Positions 31,105 to 37,716 of a stretch of 38,103 nt of DNA are shown here, piece by piece. The DNA comes from a virus. The DNA is taken from IMG/VR virus record IMGVR_UViG_3300021403_000556, positions 1-38,103 of that record; one strand, written 5' to 3'. The position numbers and the translations under genes were made by a program. The notes below the pieces were generated by a model. It was given only the letters and a program-made list of their open reading frames with translations. It searched no databases and was not told where the DNA came from. The stretch's first letter is position 1; every line of letters begins with the position of its first letter.

Positions 31105-31385
31105 ATCTGCACACAACATTTCTGCTCAACAATCGCCTTAAAGAGCTGCTTTGCGCTCTCTGGGATGAATACAGGCAGCAGGGATTGAACACAGCTTTAA
31201 TCCTTTTCCAGTTGCGCGACGAGCTGGGTAAGCAGGAGTTTGCTCTATTCCAGGCGGACCTCGTTCATTTGATGAAGTCCGGTTTCTGCGCGCGCCGCGC
31301 CGTTTATTACATCGCTGTTTCTGCTGTGCAACGCACGGAATGGCGTCCAGCAAAAAGACTCAGACAGATTTACGAGCCGGCATAG
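31101..31385 (+). CDS. Hypothetical early protein
   Basis: This 94-aa protein starts in ATGA overlap at 31101. It is helical (RLKELLCALWDEYRQQGLNT) with a basic C-terminus. No family recognised. Its last 46 bases lie within the longest reading of the next gene. Confidence 0.55.
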   Translation: MNLHTTFLLNNRLKELLCALWDEYRQQGLNTALILFQLRDELGKQEFALFQADLVHLMKSGFCARRAVYYIAVSAVQRTEWRPAKRLRQIYEPA

Positions 31386-31921
31386 TCCGGCAAAAAGCCA
31401 GCGGCGAGATAAGGCCGCTTGAGGAAATCTCATTGGAAAACGAAATCAAAAGCGCTCCCACTGCCTCAGAGATCGACACGCTACTGCAGCTTTACATCGA
31501 TGCAGACAAGAACGTGGAGTCCGCGATCGAAAAGAGGAAGGTTTTCGAAGAGCAGATTGAATCGCTGATAGAAGAACACGGGTTTCTTCCTCCTCGCTCA
31601 AAGAAGTCAATGCGCATACAGGGCCTGGATTGGAAGGCCTCTCTCAGCCGCAGCCACAGTGTGGAAGTGGATACGCCATCAGTCCTGAACCTGCACACCA
31701 GGCTTAAAGAGTGGGGAATGGCGCGCGTGTTCCGCAAGCTGTTCCGCCGCGAGATCGTCTTCGTCCTCAATGACGGCGCTCAGGAGCTGATTGCAACTCT
31801 TGCGGCGAAGATGCCTGGCATTGCCGCGAATCTGCAGCTTGCGTTTTCCGGAACGCTGCGGATCGAAAGCAGGTCAACCACACTGAAGGTGGAATCACTG
31901 AAGGAAAAAACAAAGAAGTAA
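31340..31921 (+). CDS. Coiled-coil early protein, possible Gam-like host-nuclease inhibitor
   Basis: This 193-aa protein has, after about 40 polar residues, a coiled coil (LQLYIDADKNVESAIEKRKV), then a beta-type region (MRIQGLDWKASLSRSHSVEV) and a helix-beta block with FRKLFRREIVFVLND. Mu Gam has the same overall plan, a coiled coil followed by a small alpha/beta part, similar length and a similar place in the early operon. No sequence match is claimed. ATG 31340 lacks a ribosome site; TTG 31433 has GAGG eight bases upstream, avoids the 46-base overlap and would give 162 aa. Confidence 0.55.
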   Translation: MASSKKTQTDLRAGIVRQKASGEIRPLEEISLENEIKSAPTASEIDTLLQLYIDADKNVESAIEKRKVFEEQIESLIEEHGFLPPRSKKSMRIQGLDWKASLSRSHSVEVDTPSVLNLHTRLKEWGMARVFRKLFRREIVFVLNDGAQELIATLAAKMPGIAANLQLAFSGTLRIESRSTTLKVESLKEKTKK

Positions 31922-31952
31922 ACCGGGTCCCCAAGCACCAAGGAGAAGGACT

Positions 31953-32141
31953 ATGACCGAAAAACGCGAAAACCTAAGCCCACAGAGACTATTGGGTCTG
32001 GCAGAGATATATCTGCTCGATGGCGCACCAATTACTGCGCTCAGTCTCGTGCGCGAAGCAATGAACAAATTGGATACTGACCTTGCCGAATCGGAAGATC
32101 TCGGCGACGTAAGCGATCACCTGCTCAGGAGGCCGTCATGA
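31953..32141 (+). CDS. Hypothetical small early protein
   Basis: This 62-aa protein has AAGGAG upstream of ATG 31953. It is helical with repeated Leu (LLGLAEIYLLDGAPITALSL), looking like one short TPR-type helix pair. No family recognised. ATGA joins it to the next gene. Confidence 0.6.
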   Translation: MTEKRENLSPQRLLGLAEIYLLDGAPITALSLVREAMNKLDTDLAESEDLGDVSDHLLRRPS

Positions 32142-32473
32142 TACGCGACCTCCTCTTAATCGCAGCTTCAGTAGCTGCGCGCGACCTGTGGGTTTATTCA
32201 GCCGGCCGCATTTACATGTGGCACCGCGTCCGTGTGACGCGCAAGCGCGTGGAAGCTGAACGGCTGCAGATGCAGCGCGAACGGGATGAACGCGCTGCGC
32301 GGATCGCGCCAGCCAAGACTTACAGCGATACGCTTCGCAAATATCCCTTTGAAATCGCCGTAGAGAACAATCACCAGTTCATTCTCGCCACAAGAGAGAT
32401 CGTCTGCATGCTTCGCGCCCAGGACAAGCGGAGATTCTTTACCTGCGAGCACACAGAGGAGGGAGTGAACTGA
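32138..32473 (+). CDS. Hypothetical early protein with hydrophobic N-terminus
   Basis: This 111-aa protein starts IRDLLLIAASVAARDLWVYS and continues with a strongly basic helix (RVRVTRKRVEAERLQMQRE) and a Cys-containing end. The N-terminal hydrophobic stretch may be a membrane anchor. No domain recognised. Confidence 0.55.
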   Translation: MIRDLLLIAASVAARDLWVYSAGRIYMWHRVRVTRKRVEAERLQMQRERDERAARIAPAKTYSDTLRKYPFEIAVENNHQFILATREIVCMLRAQDKRRFFTCEHTEEGVN

Positions 32474-32697
32474 TGATCACCTCAGGAACAAACACCTTCA
32501 TGTTCGGCGATGGCGCTGTGTTCATCGTTTCGGCGAAGCCTGGTCGGTGCGGGTGCTCGAGATCGGCATTTCTTTTCATCTCGCGCAATGGATCGACTCA
32601 CTGCCTCTTCTGTGAACACTTCATGTTCGCTCCCTCGGAAGAAGCAACAGATTCAAGTCCGGACGCGTTCGGCGCGTTCGATAAAGCGATTGTGTAG
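32473..32697 (+). CDS. Hypothetical cysteine-containing early protein
   Basis: This 74-aa protein starts one base inside the previous stop (TGATG) with GAGGGAG upstream. It contains CGC and, further on, CLFCEHFMF, possibly a metal site. No family recognised. Confidence 0.55.
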   Translation: MITSGTNTFMFGDGAVFIVSAKPGRCGCSRSAFLFISRNGSTHCLFCEHFMFAPSEEATDSSPDAFGAFDKAIV

Positions 32698-32707
32698 AGG
32701 AAGCGAT

Positions 32708-33577
32708 ATGGCCAACTGCGCACCCTGCTTAAAACTCGGTCTTCAACTGGTAGCCCACTACGGCGCGGATAAGGCTAGCGCGAAAGAGCCTGAGTGCTAT
32801 TACCACCATTTCAATCTGCCGCTGCCGGCGTCAATCCAACAGAAGATCTCCATGCCTAAATCCGTTGAATCAGCATTCCCAGAGATGTCAGCCATTACGG
32901 ATATTGGCAGCGTTGCGCCAACGCCGGTGAAGGAGAAAAAGCGCAGCGAAACTACCCCGGCAGGACGCGCGGGACTGCAGCCTGACGTGTGCGAGCAATG
33001 TTGGGCTGAAGGCCACACCTGCAAGGCATATTGCACCGTTGACGGGAAGCGCCTCTGTATCGACTGCACGGACGGCGAGCCATGCGTTTACGTTCGCAAA
33101 AAGCAAACCGACACACGCACGCCAGTACATGAGCGTTACCACGTCACCATACGAGGGGTGAAAAAACGGAAGCCAGCGCTTGCGTTGAATCTTGAAAGCA
33201 AAGGAAATGTTGCCTCATTAAATCATGTCGTGGCAGAGCCACTTCAGGATGAAGTAGCGCCACAGAAAGAAGAGGAAAACGGGATGAATAAAGAAAACAC
33301 TCAGGTTGGCTCATCGCGGAAACGTTGTGCTTGTGGATGCGGTCAGCAGACAACGACAAATAGGTCGCCCTTTGTGCGAGGCCACAATCCTGATGCCAAG
33401 AATTTCTCAGGCAAATCAAAGTCTACGCCCCCCCGCAAAATAGTTGCCACTCCAGTAGCGCAGCCCAGCGGCATCGCCACGATCTGCGTGACGGAAGCCA
33501 ACCTCGACAGTTTCTGGTCGCGACTCTCTTTGGAAGAGAAGGCCAATTTATTCCAGCGTCAGCTTGAAGGAGCGTGA
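32708..33577 (+). CDS. Multi-zinc-cluster early protein with an internal start
   Basis: This 289-aa protein starts at ATG 32708 with GAGGAAG upstream; the frame is open to 32510. Cysteine clusters: CAPC at the start; then CEQCWAEGHTCKAYC with LCIDC and CVY in the middle; and CACGCGQQTTTNRSPFVRGH, a C-x-CGCG ... F-x-x-GHN motif seen in small phage zinc proteins, near 200-220. ATG 33284 (residue 193) has GAGG eight bases upstream, so the last 97 residues could also be made alone. The first two thirds look like a zinc scaffold; function unknown. Confidence 0.65.
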   Translation: MANCAPCLKLGLQLVAHYGADKASAKEPECYYHHFNLPLPASIQQKISMPKSVESAFPEMSAITDIGSVAPTPVKEKKRSETTPAGRAGLQPDVCEQCWAEGHTCKAYCTVDGKRLCIDCTDGEPCVYVRKKQTDTRTPVHERYHVTIRGVKKRKPALALNLESKGNVASLNHVVAEPLQDEVAPQKEEENGMNKENTQVGSSRKRCACGCGQQTTTNRSPFVRGHNPDAKNFSGKSKSTPPRKIVATPVAQPSGIATICVTEANLDSFWSRLSLEEKANLFQRQLEGA

Positions 33578-33580
33578 TCC

Positions 33581-33787
33581 ATGCCTGGAAAAAGAAAAAA
33601 AGATGAGCATCTCTGGCTCGTAAAGGCTTACGGCCTCGATAGCGCGTACTGGATTCTCGCAGGAGCGAATATCTCGTCAGCGGTGAAAAAAGCTGAAAAG
33701 TTATTCGCACAAATGGCCAGAAGAAGAGGAGTCTCGCCGTTCCGGATTCTCAGCGTAAAAGCCAGAGGAACGATCGACATTTTTTAA
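33581..33787 (+). CDS. Hypothetical basic protein
   Basis: This 68-aa protein, three bases after the previous gene, is basic with a likely beta-alpha-beta pattern (WLVKAYGLDSAYWILAGA; FRILSVKARGTIDIF). No family recognised. Confidence 0.55.
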   Translation: MPGKRKKDEHLWLVKAYGLDSAYWILAGANISSAVKKAEKLFAQMARRRGVSPFRILSVKARGTIDIF

Positions 33788-33789
33788 AT

Positions 33790-34047
33790 ATGAGACCGGA
33801 CTTCATCATCACCGTGAAAGGCGCACATGAAGACATGGTCTACATCGTGCTGCCCACGCACACAACCGCGCTGAATTGGATGTTCGCTCACGTCCAGGAA
33901 TCGGAGCGGCGCAACATGTCGGCTCATCTCGGGCATGAAAGCTTTATGCAATTCAAGAGCGATATGCGCGCGGCCGGCATGAGCTTATCGCAACCAAGTT
34001 CCCCGCAACCAGCGGGAGGAGAAAGCACCAATGGAAGAAGCGCTTAA
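33790..34047 (+). CDS. Hypothetical early protein
   Basis: This 85-aa protein starts two bases after the previous stop without a clear ribosome site. It has a beta-rich N-terminus (DFIITVKGAHEDMVYIVL) and a Ser/Pro-rich C-terminus. It overlaps the next gene by 17 bases. No family recognised. Confidence 0.5.
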   Translation: MRPDFIITVKGAHEDMVYIVLPTHTTALNWMFAHVQESERRNMSAHLGHESFMQFKSDMRAAGMSLSQPSSPQPAGGESTNGRSA

Positions 34048-34213
34048 AAACTACTCACTCGCAAAGAGCAACCTTTCCACTGCCGCATCGGGCGTCAGTT
34101 CGGCCAACAGCACGCTGTCGTCCGCAGCCAGCGCGCTCAAAGAAGCGATCGACAAGGAAGTCGCGAGTGTTCGCTCATCCGCCGCAACCACAACCGGAGT
34201 CTCAGCAGCCTAA
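34031..34213 (+). CDS. Ser/Ala-rich low-complexity small protein
   Basis: This 60-aa protein is about half Ser and Ala and looks helical (NLSTAASGVSSANSTLSSAA). GGGAGGAG precedes ATG 34031. It is a heptad-like amphipathic helix rather than a folded domain. Function unknown. Confidence 0.55.
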   Translation: MEEALKNYSLAKSNLSTAASGVSSANSTLSSAASALKEAIDKEVASVRSSAATTTGVSAA

Positions 34214-34699
34214 ATGGGCGAAGAGCAACAACTCGGTTTTGCCGGTATGGGACTGGAGCAAACGCCAGACGCGCACGCACGCAACGTGCTCTATGGCCGC
34301 TCCGGTCCCTGGCAGCCGACGAACCTGCAGCGCGAGCTGCTGCGTATTCTGCTTTTCCATCCAGGCGCGCAACGTGCCATTCCTTTGCGCGATTTGATGG
34401 TGAAGCTGGACCGCGTATGCAAACCCGCTCCGACCGAGCGCGAAATCAAGGATGCAGCACGCTCCCTGGTTGTCGACTTTCGAGTCCGAATCGGCGCATC
34501 ACGGAAAGAGCCTGTCGGCTATTTCCTTGTTACTACCGCAGAGGAAGCACGGGATGCAGCTCACCCTTATATATCGGAGATCCGCCAGCTGGCGAAGCGA
34601 GTGCGCGTGCTGCTCGATCCGCATGACCTCGGAGACCTGGCCGGCCAGCGCTGGCTTGAGGATCTGCTGACGGAGCCTGAGAAAAAGGAGACTGCATGA
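34214..34699 (+). CDS. Possible winged-helix early protein
   Basis: This 161-aa protein abuts the previous stop. Residues about 36-105 (LQRELLRILLFHPGAQRAIP, then TEREIKDAARSLVVDF and GYFLVTTAEEA) fit a winged-helix pattern in which the wing ends in GYFLV. Related small phage proteins follow this layout. DNA binding is plausible but unproven. Confidence 0.6.
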   Translation: MGEEQQLGFAGMGLEQTPDAHARNVLYGRSGPWQPTNLQRELLRILLFHPGAQRAIPLRDLMVKLDRVCKPAPTEREIKDAARSLVVDFRVRIGASRKEPVGYFLVTTAEEARDAAHPYISEIRQLAKRVRVLLDPHDLGDLAGQRWLEDLLTEPEKKETA

Positions 34700-34926
34700 C
34701 GCTCGTTACTGAGCCAATGAACGTACATCAGGCGATTCGCAGGAGCAAGAACGGCCTTGCGGTCCGCTGGAATCGCAAAAGCAAAAAGACTGAATATGCG
34801 CGGAAGACAGTGAACGGCGTGCGCATCGTCAGCAGCGTGACTGATCCGACCGTTGTTAGATCGCTGTCACCAGAACAGGAGCTAACCAGAGGCTGGACTC
34901 CTTACGATCCAAAGGTGGGCCGATGA
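34696..34926 (+). CDS. Hypothetical basic protein
   Basis: This 76-aa basic protein begins at an ATGA overlap. RRSKNGLAVRWNRKSKKTEY gives it a strong positive charge, which would suit nucleic-acid binding. No family recognised. Confidence 0.55.
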   Translation: MTLVTEPMNVHQAIRRSKNGLAVRWNRKSKKTEYARKTVNGVRIVSSVTDPTVVRSLSPEQELTRGWTPYDPKVGR

Positions 34927-35309
34927 GCGTAGAACGGAATCACCGGCAGAAGGAAGTCGCTGAATGGTGTGCAGCGGCGTTCGGAGATGAACACGCTCGC
35001 TGCGTTCCACATCGCGGTATTCGAATGCTTGAAGAAGCGCTGGAAACAGCGCAGGCTGCAGGTTGTCATCGCGATATGGTGCATAAGCTTGTCGACTATG
35101 TTTTCGATCGTCCACCAGGAGAGCTGCGCCAGGAGATTGGCGGTCTCGGCTTAACCATATTGGCGCTAGCCGAAGCAGCCGGCATCAGCGCAGATATTGA
35201 GGAGCGCCGCGAGCTCGAGCGGGTTGAGAGCAAACCCCTGGAACACTTCAGAAAACGCAATCAAGTCAAGAATTCCGCTGCCTTTGATGTGACAAAGGAG
35301 AACAGATGA
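34923..35309 (+). CDS. MazG-like NTP pyrophosphohydrolase
   Basis: This 128-aa protein has RMLEEALETAQAAG, giving the EExxE metal-binding motif, and later RPPGELRQEIGGLGLTILAL, the second acidic helix with G-E-x-x-x-E-I-G-G. The C-terminus (ERRELERVESKPLEHFRKRN) is the usual MazG-family extension. These enzymes hydrolyse (d)NTPs to monophosphates; phage copies are thought to shape nucleotide pools or alarmones. It is coupled by ATGA to its neighbours in the early operon. Confidence 0.82.
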   Translation: MSVERNHRQKEVAEWCAAAFGDEHARCVPHRGIRMLEEALETAQAAGCHRDMVHKLVDYVFDRPPGELRQEIGGLGLTILALAEAAGISADIEERRELERVESKPLEHFRKRNQVKNSAAFDVTKENR

Positions 35310-35545
35310 ACTCTTTCTCCATGAACGCATCCATCCGAGCGAAGTTTCCCACGCCGCAAAACGATCGCGAGCGACTACTCCAAGTCGACACGATCAATGC
35401 GCTTTCCAATCTGCTGGTTGAAGTTGCTGCGCGCCTGGAATCGACAAATCAAATTGTGACGCCGGCAGACCTGCGCCGAGAAGCACAAGCGCTGCGCGAT
35501 TACACGGAGACGCTGGCGCCTGACACGGAGGTCATCACGCGATGA
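35306..35545 (+). CDS. Hypothetical helical protein
   Basis: This 79-aa helical protein (INALSNLLVEVAARLESTNQ; ADLRREAQALRDYTETLA) is coupled by ATGA to both neighbours. No family recognised. Confidence 0.55.
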   Translation: MNSFSMNASIRAKFPTPQNDRERLLQVDTINALSNLLVEVAARLESTNQIVTPADLRREAQALRDYTETLAPDTEVITR

Positions 35546-35820
35546 GCCGTGGAACTGTCAGAGAGAGGATCGAGCGCCATCTTACAGGGCTGATTGCTGC
35601 AGCCACTCTCGGCGGCGTGTCTTATAAAGACCTGGAAGATATCCTTCGCCGTCGCATCATCCGCGCTGCGCTGCGTGAATACAAATGCATGTCGCGTGCG
35701 GCCGCTGAGCTTGGCATTGGCCGTGACACGCTCCGCGAACGGATGCTTACGCTCAATATCCCTCTCAGCTCGCGCTCCATACAGAAGGCTGCAGCCAACA
35801 GGAAACGGAGGGCCGCGTAG
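35542..35820 (+). CDS. Fis-type HTH protein, candidate late activator
   Basis: This 92-aa protein has residues about 29-72, LEDILRRRIIRAALREYKCM and SRAAAELGIGRDTLRERML, which match the Fis/NtrC-C-terminal HTH (A-x-x-L-G-x-x-R-x-T-L). There is no AAA+ or receiver domain, so it is a stand-alone DNA-binding protein. Mu uses Mor/C to turn on late genes from the end of its early region; no Mor-like gene was seen here, so this protein at a similar place is a candidate, by inference. Confidence 0.72.
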   Translation: MSRGTVRERIERHLTGLIAAATLGGVSYKDLEDILRRRIIRAALREYKCMSRAAAELGIGRDTLRERMLTLNIPLSSRSIQKAAANRKRRAA

Positions 35821-36137
35821 TGATCGGCTTCTGCAAAAACGGCCACAACCTGGAACTCCCAGGGGCATTCGTGAACCTGTATGTTGCCAGCGGTAAAAAG
35901 CCGCATAAGAAATATTTAGTCCGTCGTTGCAAACAGTGCATGCAAAAAGCCCAGACGAAGCACTACAAGAAGCGGATTGCCGAAGGGAAATGTTGGTGCG
36001 GCCGGATCAAAGATCAAGGCAAAACCAGTTGCAACTTCTGCATTCGTAAGCGTCCTCGGCTGGCCAAAGCATGGTACGAAAAACATAAAGCTGAAGTCCT
36101 GGCGAAACAAAAACTCCGTAGAAGGAGAGCAGCATGA
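35820..36137 (+). CDS. Zinc-finger protein, HNH-like without the HNH core
   Basis: This 105-aa protein starts GTG 35820 (TAGTG overlap). It has FCKNGHNLELPG, RRCKQCMQKA and later CWCGRIKD and CNFC, giving several Cys/His sites as in phage HNH nuclease N-termini, but I see no H-N-H catalytic block. A very basic C-terminus ends KLRRRRAA. Likely binds nucleic acid. Confidence 0.6.
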   Translation: MIGFCKNGHNLELPGAFVNLYVASGKKPHKKYLVRRCKQCMQKAQTKHYKKRIAEGKCWCGRIKDQGKTSCNFCIRKRPRLAKAWYEKHKAEVLAKQKLRRRRAA

Positions 36138-36460
36138 CACAAGGTTCATTCCGTGGATTCAATGGATTCGTCCAGGACGTCTCTCCCAGAGAAGCTTCAG
36201 CGCCGAAGCCAGAGTTGGAGCTGGATGAAAAAGTTCTCGTGGTTGCAAGGAGCACGAGTTGCAAATGCGTCGTTACGGCCGTCGCCTACTCGCCTGACAA
36301 TGTTCGCTCATTCGTGCCAAACAAATGCCGCAGAGACCATGACGCAATCATCAAGAAACTCACAGCAGCCGCGACGTTCCGCGCGCTCGTGATGGCTGAT
36401 AGCGTCGCCTGCACTCCACAAGTTCTGAAGAATGCAACATCCACAAAGGAGACGAAATGA
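36134..36460 (+). CDS. Hypothetical early protein
   Basis: This 108-aa protein, ATGA-coupled on both sides, has two short Cys sites (TSCKCVVTAV; NKCRRDH) and a helical C-terminus. No family recognised. Confidence 0.5.
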   Translation: MTQGSFRGFNGFVQDVSPREASAPKPELELDEKVLVVARSTSCKCVVTAVAYSPDNVRSFVPNKCRRDHDAIIKKLTAAATFRALVMADSVACTPQVLKNATSTKETK

Positions 36461-37140
36461 AACGAGTCGCAAGATTAACCCTGCTGTCATTGACTGTTTT
36501 GATAGCAGCCATCATCACCATCACCGCCTGCGGCGGAAATAAAACACCTGGTGCGCCCGGTGTTTCCGCTGCAGTCCGCTCTTTCATCTTTAACGCCAAT
36601 CCAACCGGCTTTCACATCACGCATGGGTTCGGAGCGTCACGCGCTTCAATCGCCAGCCCATTTGTCGTGAATGCGCAGAGTCCTTCGCCTGGCGGCGGGA
36701 ACTTTGCCGGCTTCTGCGAGGCAGTTCCTCTGGCCAGCGCACGCGGCGCGACAGTGATCTATGGAATCGGCCGCTGGTCAACAGGCTCCTGCGATGACGC
36801 TGCAACTCCTGATAGTGATGTGGGAGTCAGCATTCCTCAGAACGGACAGATCGGCAACCTCACTGTGGACGCCATCGCTGTCTCTGGCGGTACCGGAAAT
36901 GATTCCGGATCGATGGAGGTCAAGGTTATCCACACTGACGGTACGCAAACCGTTACACAGATCACCTGTGCTCTAGGACCATCAACCGCAGGGCAGAAGC
37001 TTCACTGCGAAGACAAGAACGCCACCGATCATGCCGATGTAGTAGCCGGCGACCAGGTCAGCGCGCGCTTCTTCTTCAACGCAGGAGAGCAGTACCGTGC
37101 GATCCGCGTCAACGTTGAATATGCAACACCAACGTTTTAA
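36457..37140 (+). CDS. Exported lipoprotein of the early operon
   Basis: This 227-aa protein begins with a lipoprotein signal: KRVARLT, hydrophobic LLSLTVLIAAIITI, then TACGG with Cys as the lipid site. The mature protein is Gly/Ser/Thr-rich and beta-like (STGSCDDAATPDSDVGVSI) with four to five Cys. ATGA links it to the early operon. An early, exported lipoprotein is unusual; it might alter the host surface soon after infection. Function unknown. Confidence 0.75.
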   Translation: MKRVARLTLLSLTVLIAAIITITACGGNKTPGAPGVSAAVRSFIFNANPTGFHITHGFGASRASIASPFVVNAQSPSPGGGNFAGFCEAVPLASARGATVIYGIGRWSTGSCDDAATPDSDVGVSIPQNGQIGNLTVDAIAVSGGTGNDSGSMEVKVIHTDGTQTVTQITCALGPSTAGQKLHCEDKNATDHADVVAGDQVSARFFFNAGEQYRAIRVNVEYATPTF

Positions 37141-37149
37141 CGTTTGCCG

Positions 37150-37215
37150 CGCGGCCGCATTCCGTCGCGCCGCGTGACACCCCGAGCGAGGCCGGATGCC
37201 AGGTTCCGGCTTCGC
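37150..37215. other. GC-rich leader hairpins before the deoxyribosyltransferase-like gene
   Basis: CGCGGC (37150-37155) pairs with GCCGCG (37169-37174). A longer stem, GCGAGGCCGGA (37186-37196), pairs with TCCGGCTTCGC (37205-37215) around TGCCAGGT with one G-T. No T-run follows, so the second is more likely a leader structure than a terminator. This is the main break in the right half of the early operon (101 bases). Confidence 0.55.
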
Positions 37216-37241
37216 AATAACAAGAGGAAGGAAAATAACCA

Positions 37242-37709
37242 ATGAAAATTTACGTTGCCAGCTCATGGCGCAATACATATCAGAAGGAAGTTGTTGAACG
37301 CCTTCGAGTGCTTGGGCATGAAGTCTACGATTTTAGAGGAACAGGCGACGGTTGGGGCAATGGCGAAAAAGGGCCAGGAGGATTCGGATGGCATGAAATC
37401 GAACCAAGCTGGAAAGAACTTTGGACAGCGGATATCGCCAGCTACATCGCCGCATTAGATCATCCACGAGCGAAAGAAGGATTCAAGAGAGACATGGATG
37501 CTCTCGAACAATGTGACGCGTGCATTATGGTCAACCCTTGTGGACAAAGTGCGCATGCAGAAATGGGGTGGGCTGCAGGTGCAGGCAAGCTTGTCGCTGT
37601 TTACTGCCCTGAAGTGAGAGAGCCTGACCTGATGGTGAAGATGGCCAATCTTGTAACCAACCAATGGAGTTCGATTGAGTTGTGGCTCCGCGTTCCACTT
37701 GAGGTCTGA
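37242..37709 (+). CDS. Nucleoside 2-deoxyribosyltransferase-like protein
   Basis: This 155-aa protein starts at ATG 37242 with AGAGGAAGG upstream. KIYVASSWRNTYQKEVVERL then LGHEVYDFR, a Gly-rich stretch (GPGGFGWHEIEPSW) and CDACIMVNPCGQSAHAEMGW with GAGKLVAVY match the family that moves deoxyribose between bases and its phage relatives. The S-A-H-x-E motif corresponds to the usual catalytic-Glu region. Works with the MazG-like and methylase genes in nucleotide or DNA-modification roles (inference). Confidence 0.8.
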   Translation: MKIYVASSWRNTYQKEVVERLRVLGHEVYDFRGTGDGWGNGEKGPGGFGWHEIEPSWKELWTADIASYIAALDHPRAKEGFKRDMDALEQCDACIMVNPCGQSAHAEMGWAAGAGKLVAVYCPEVREPDLMVKMANLVTNQWSSIELWLRVPLEV

Positions 37710-37716
37710 CGGCGAA

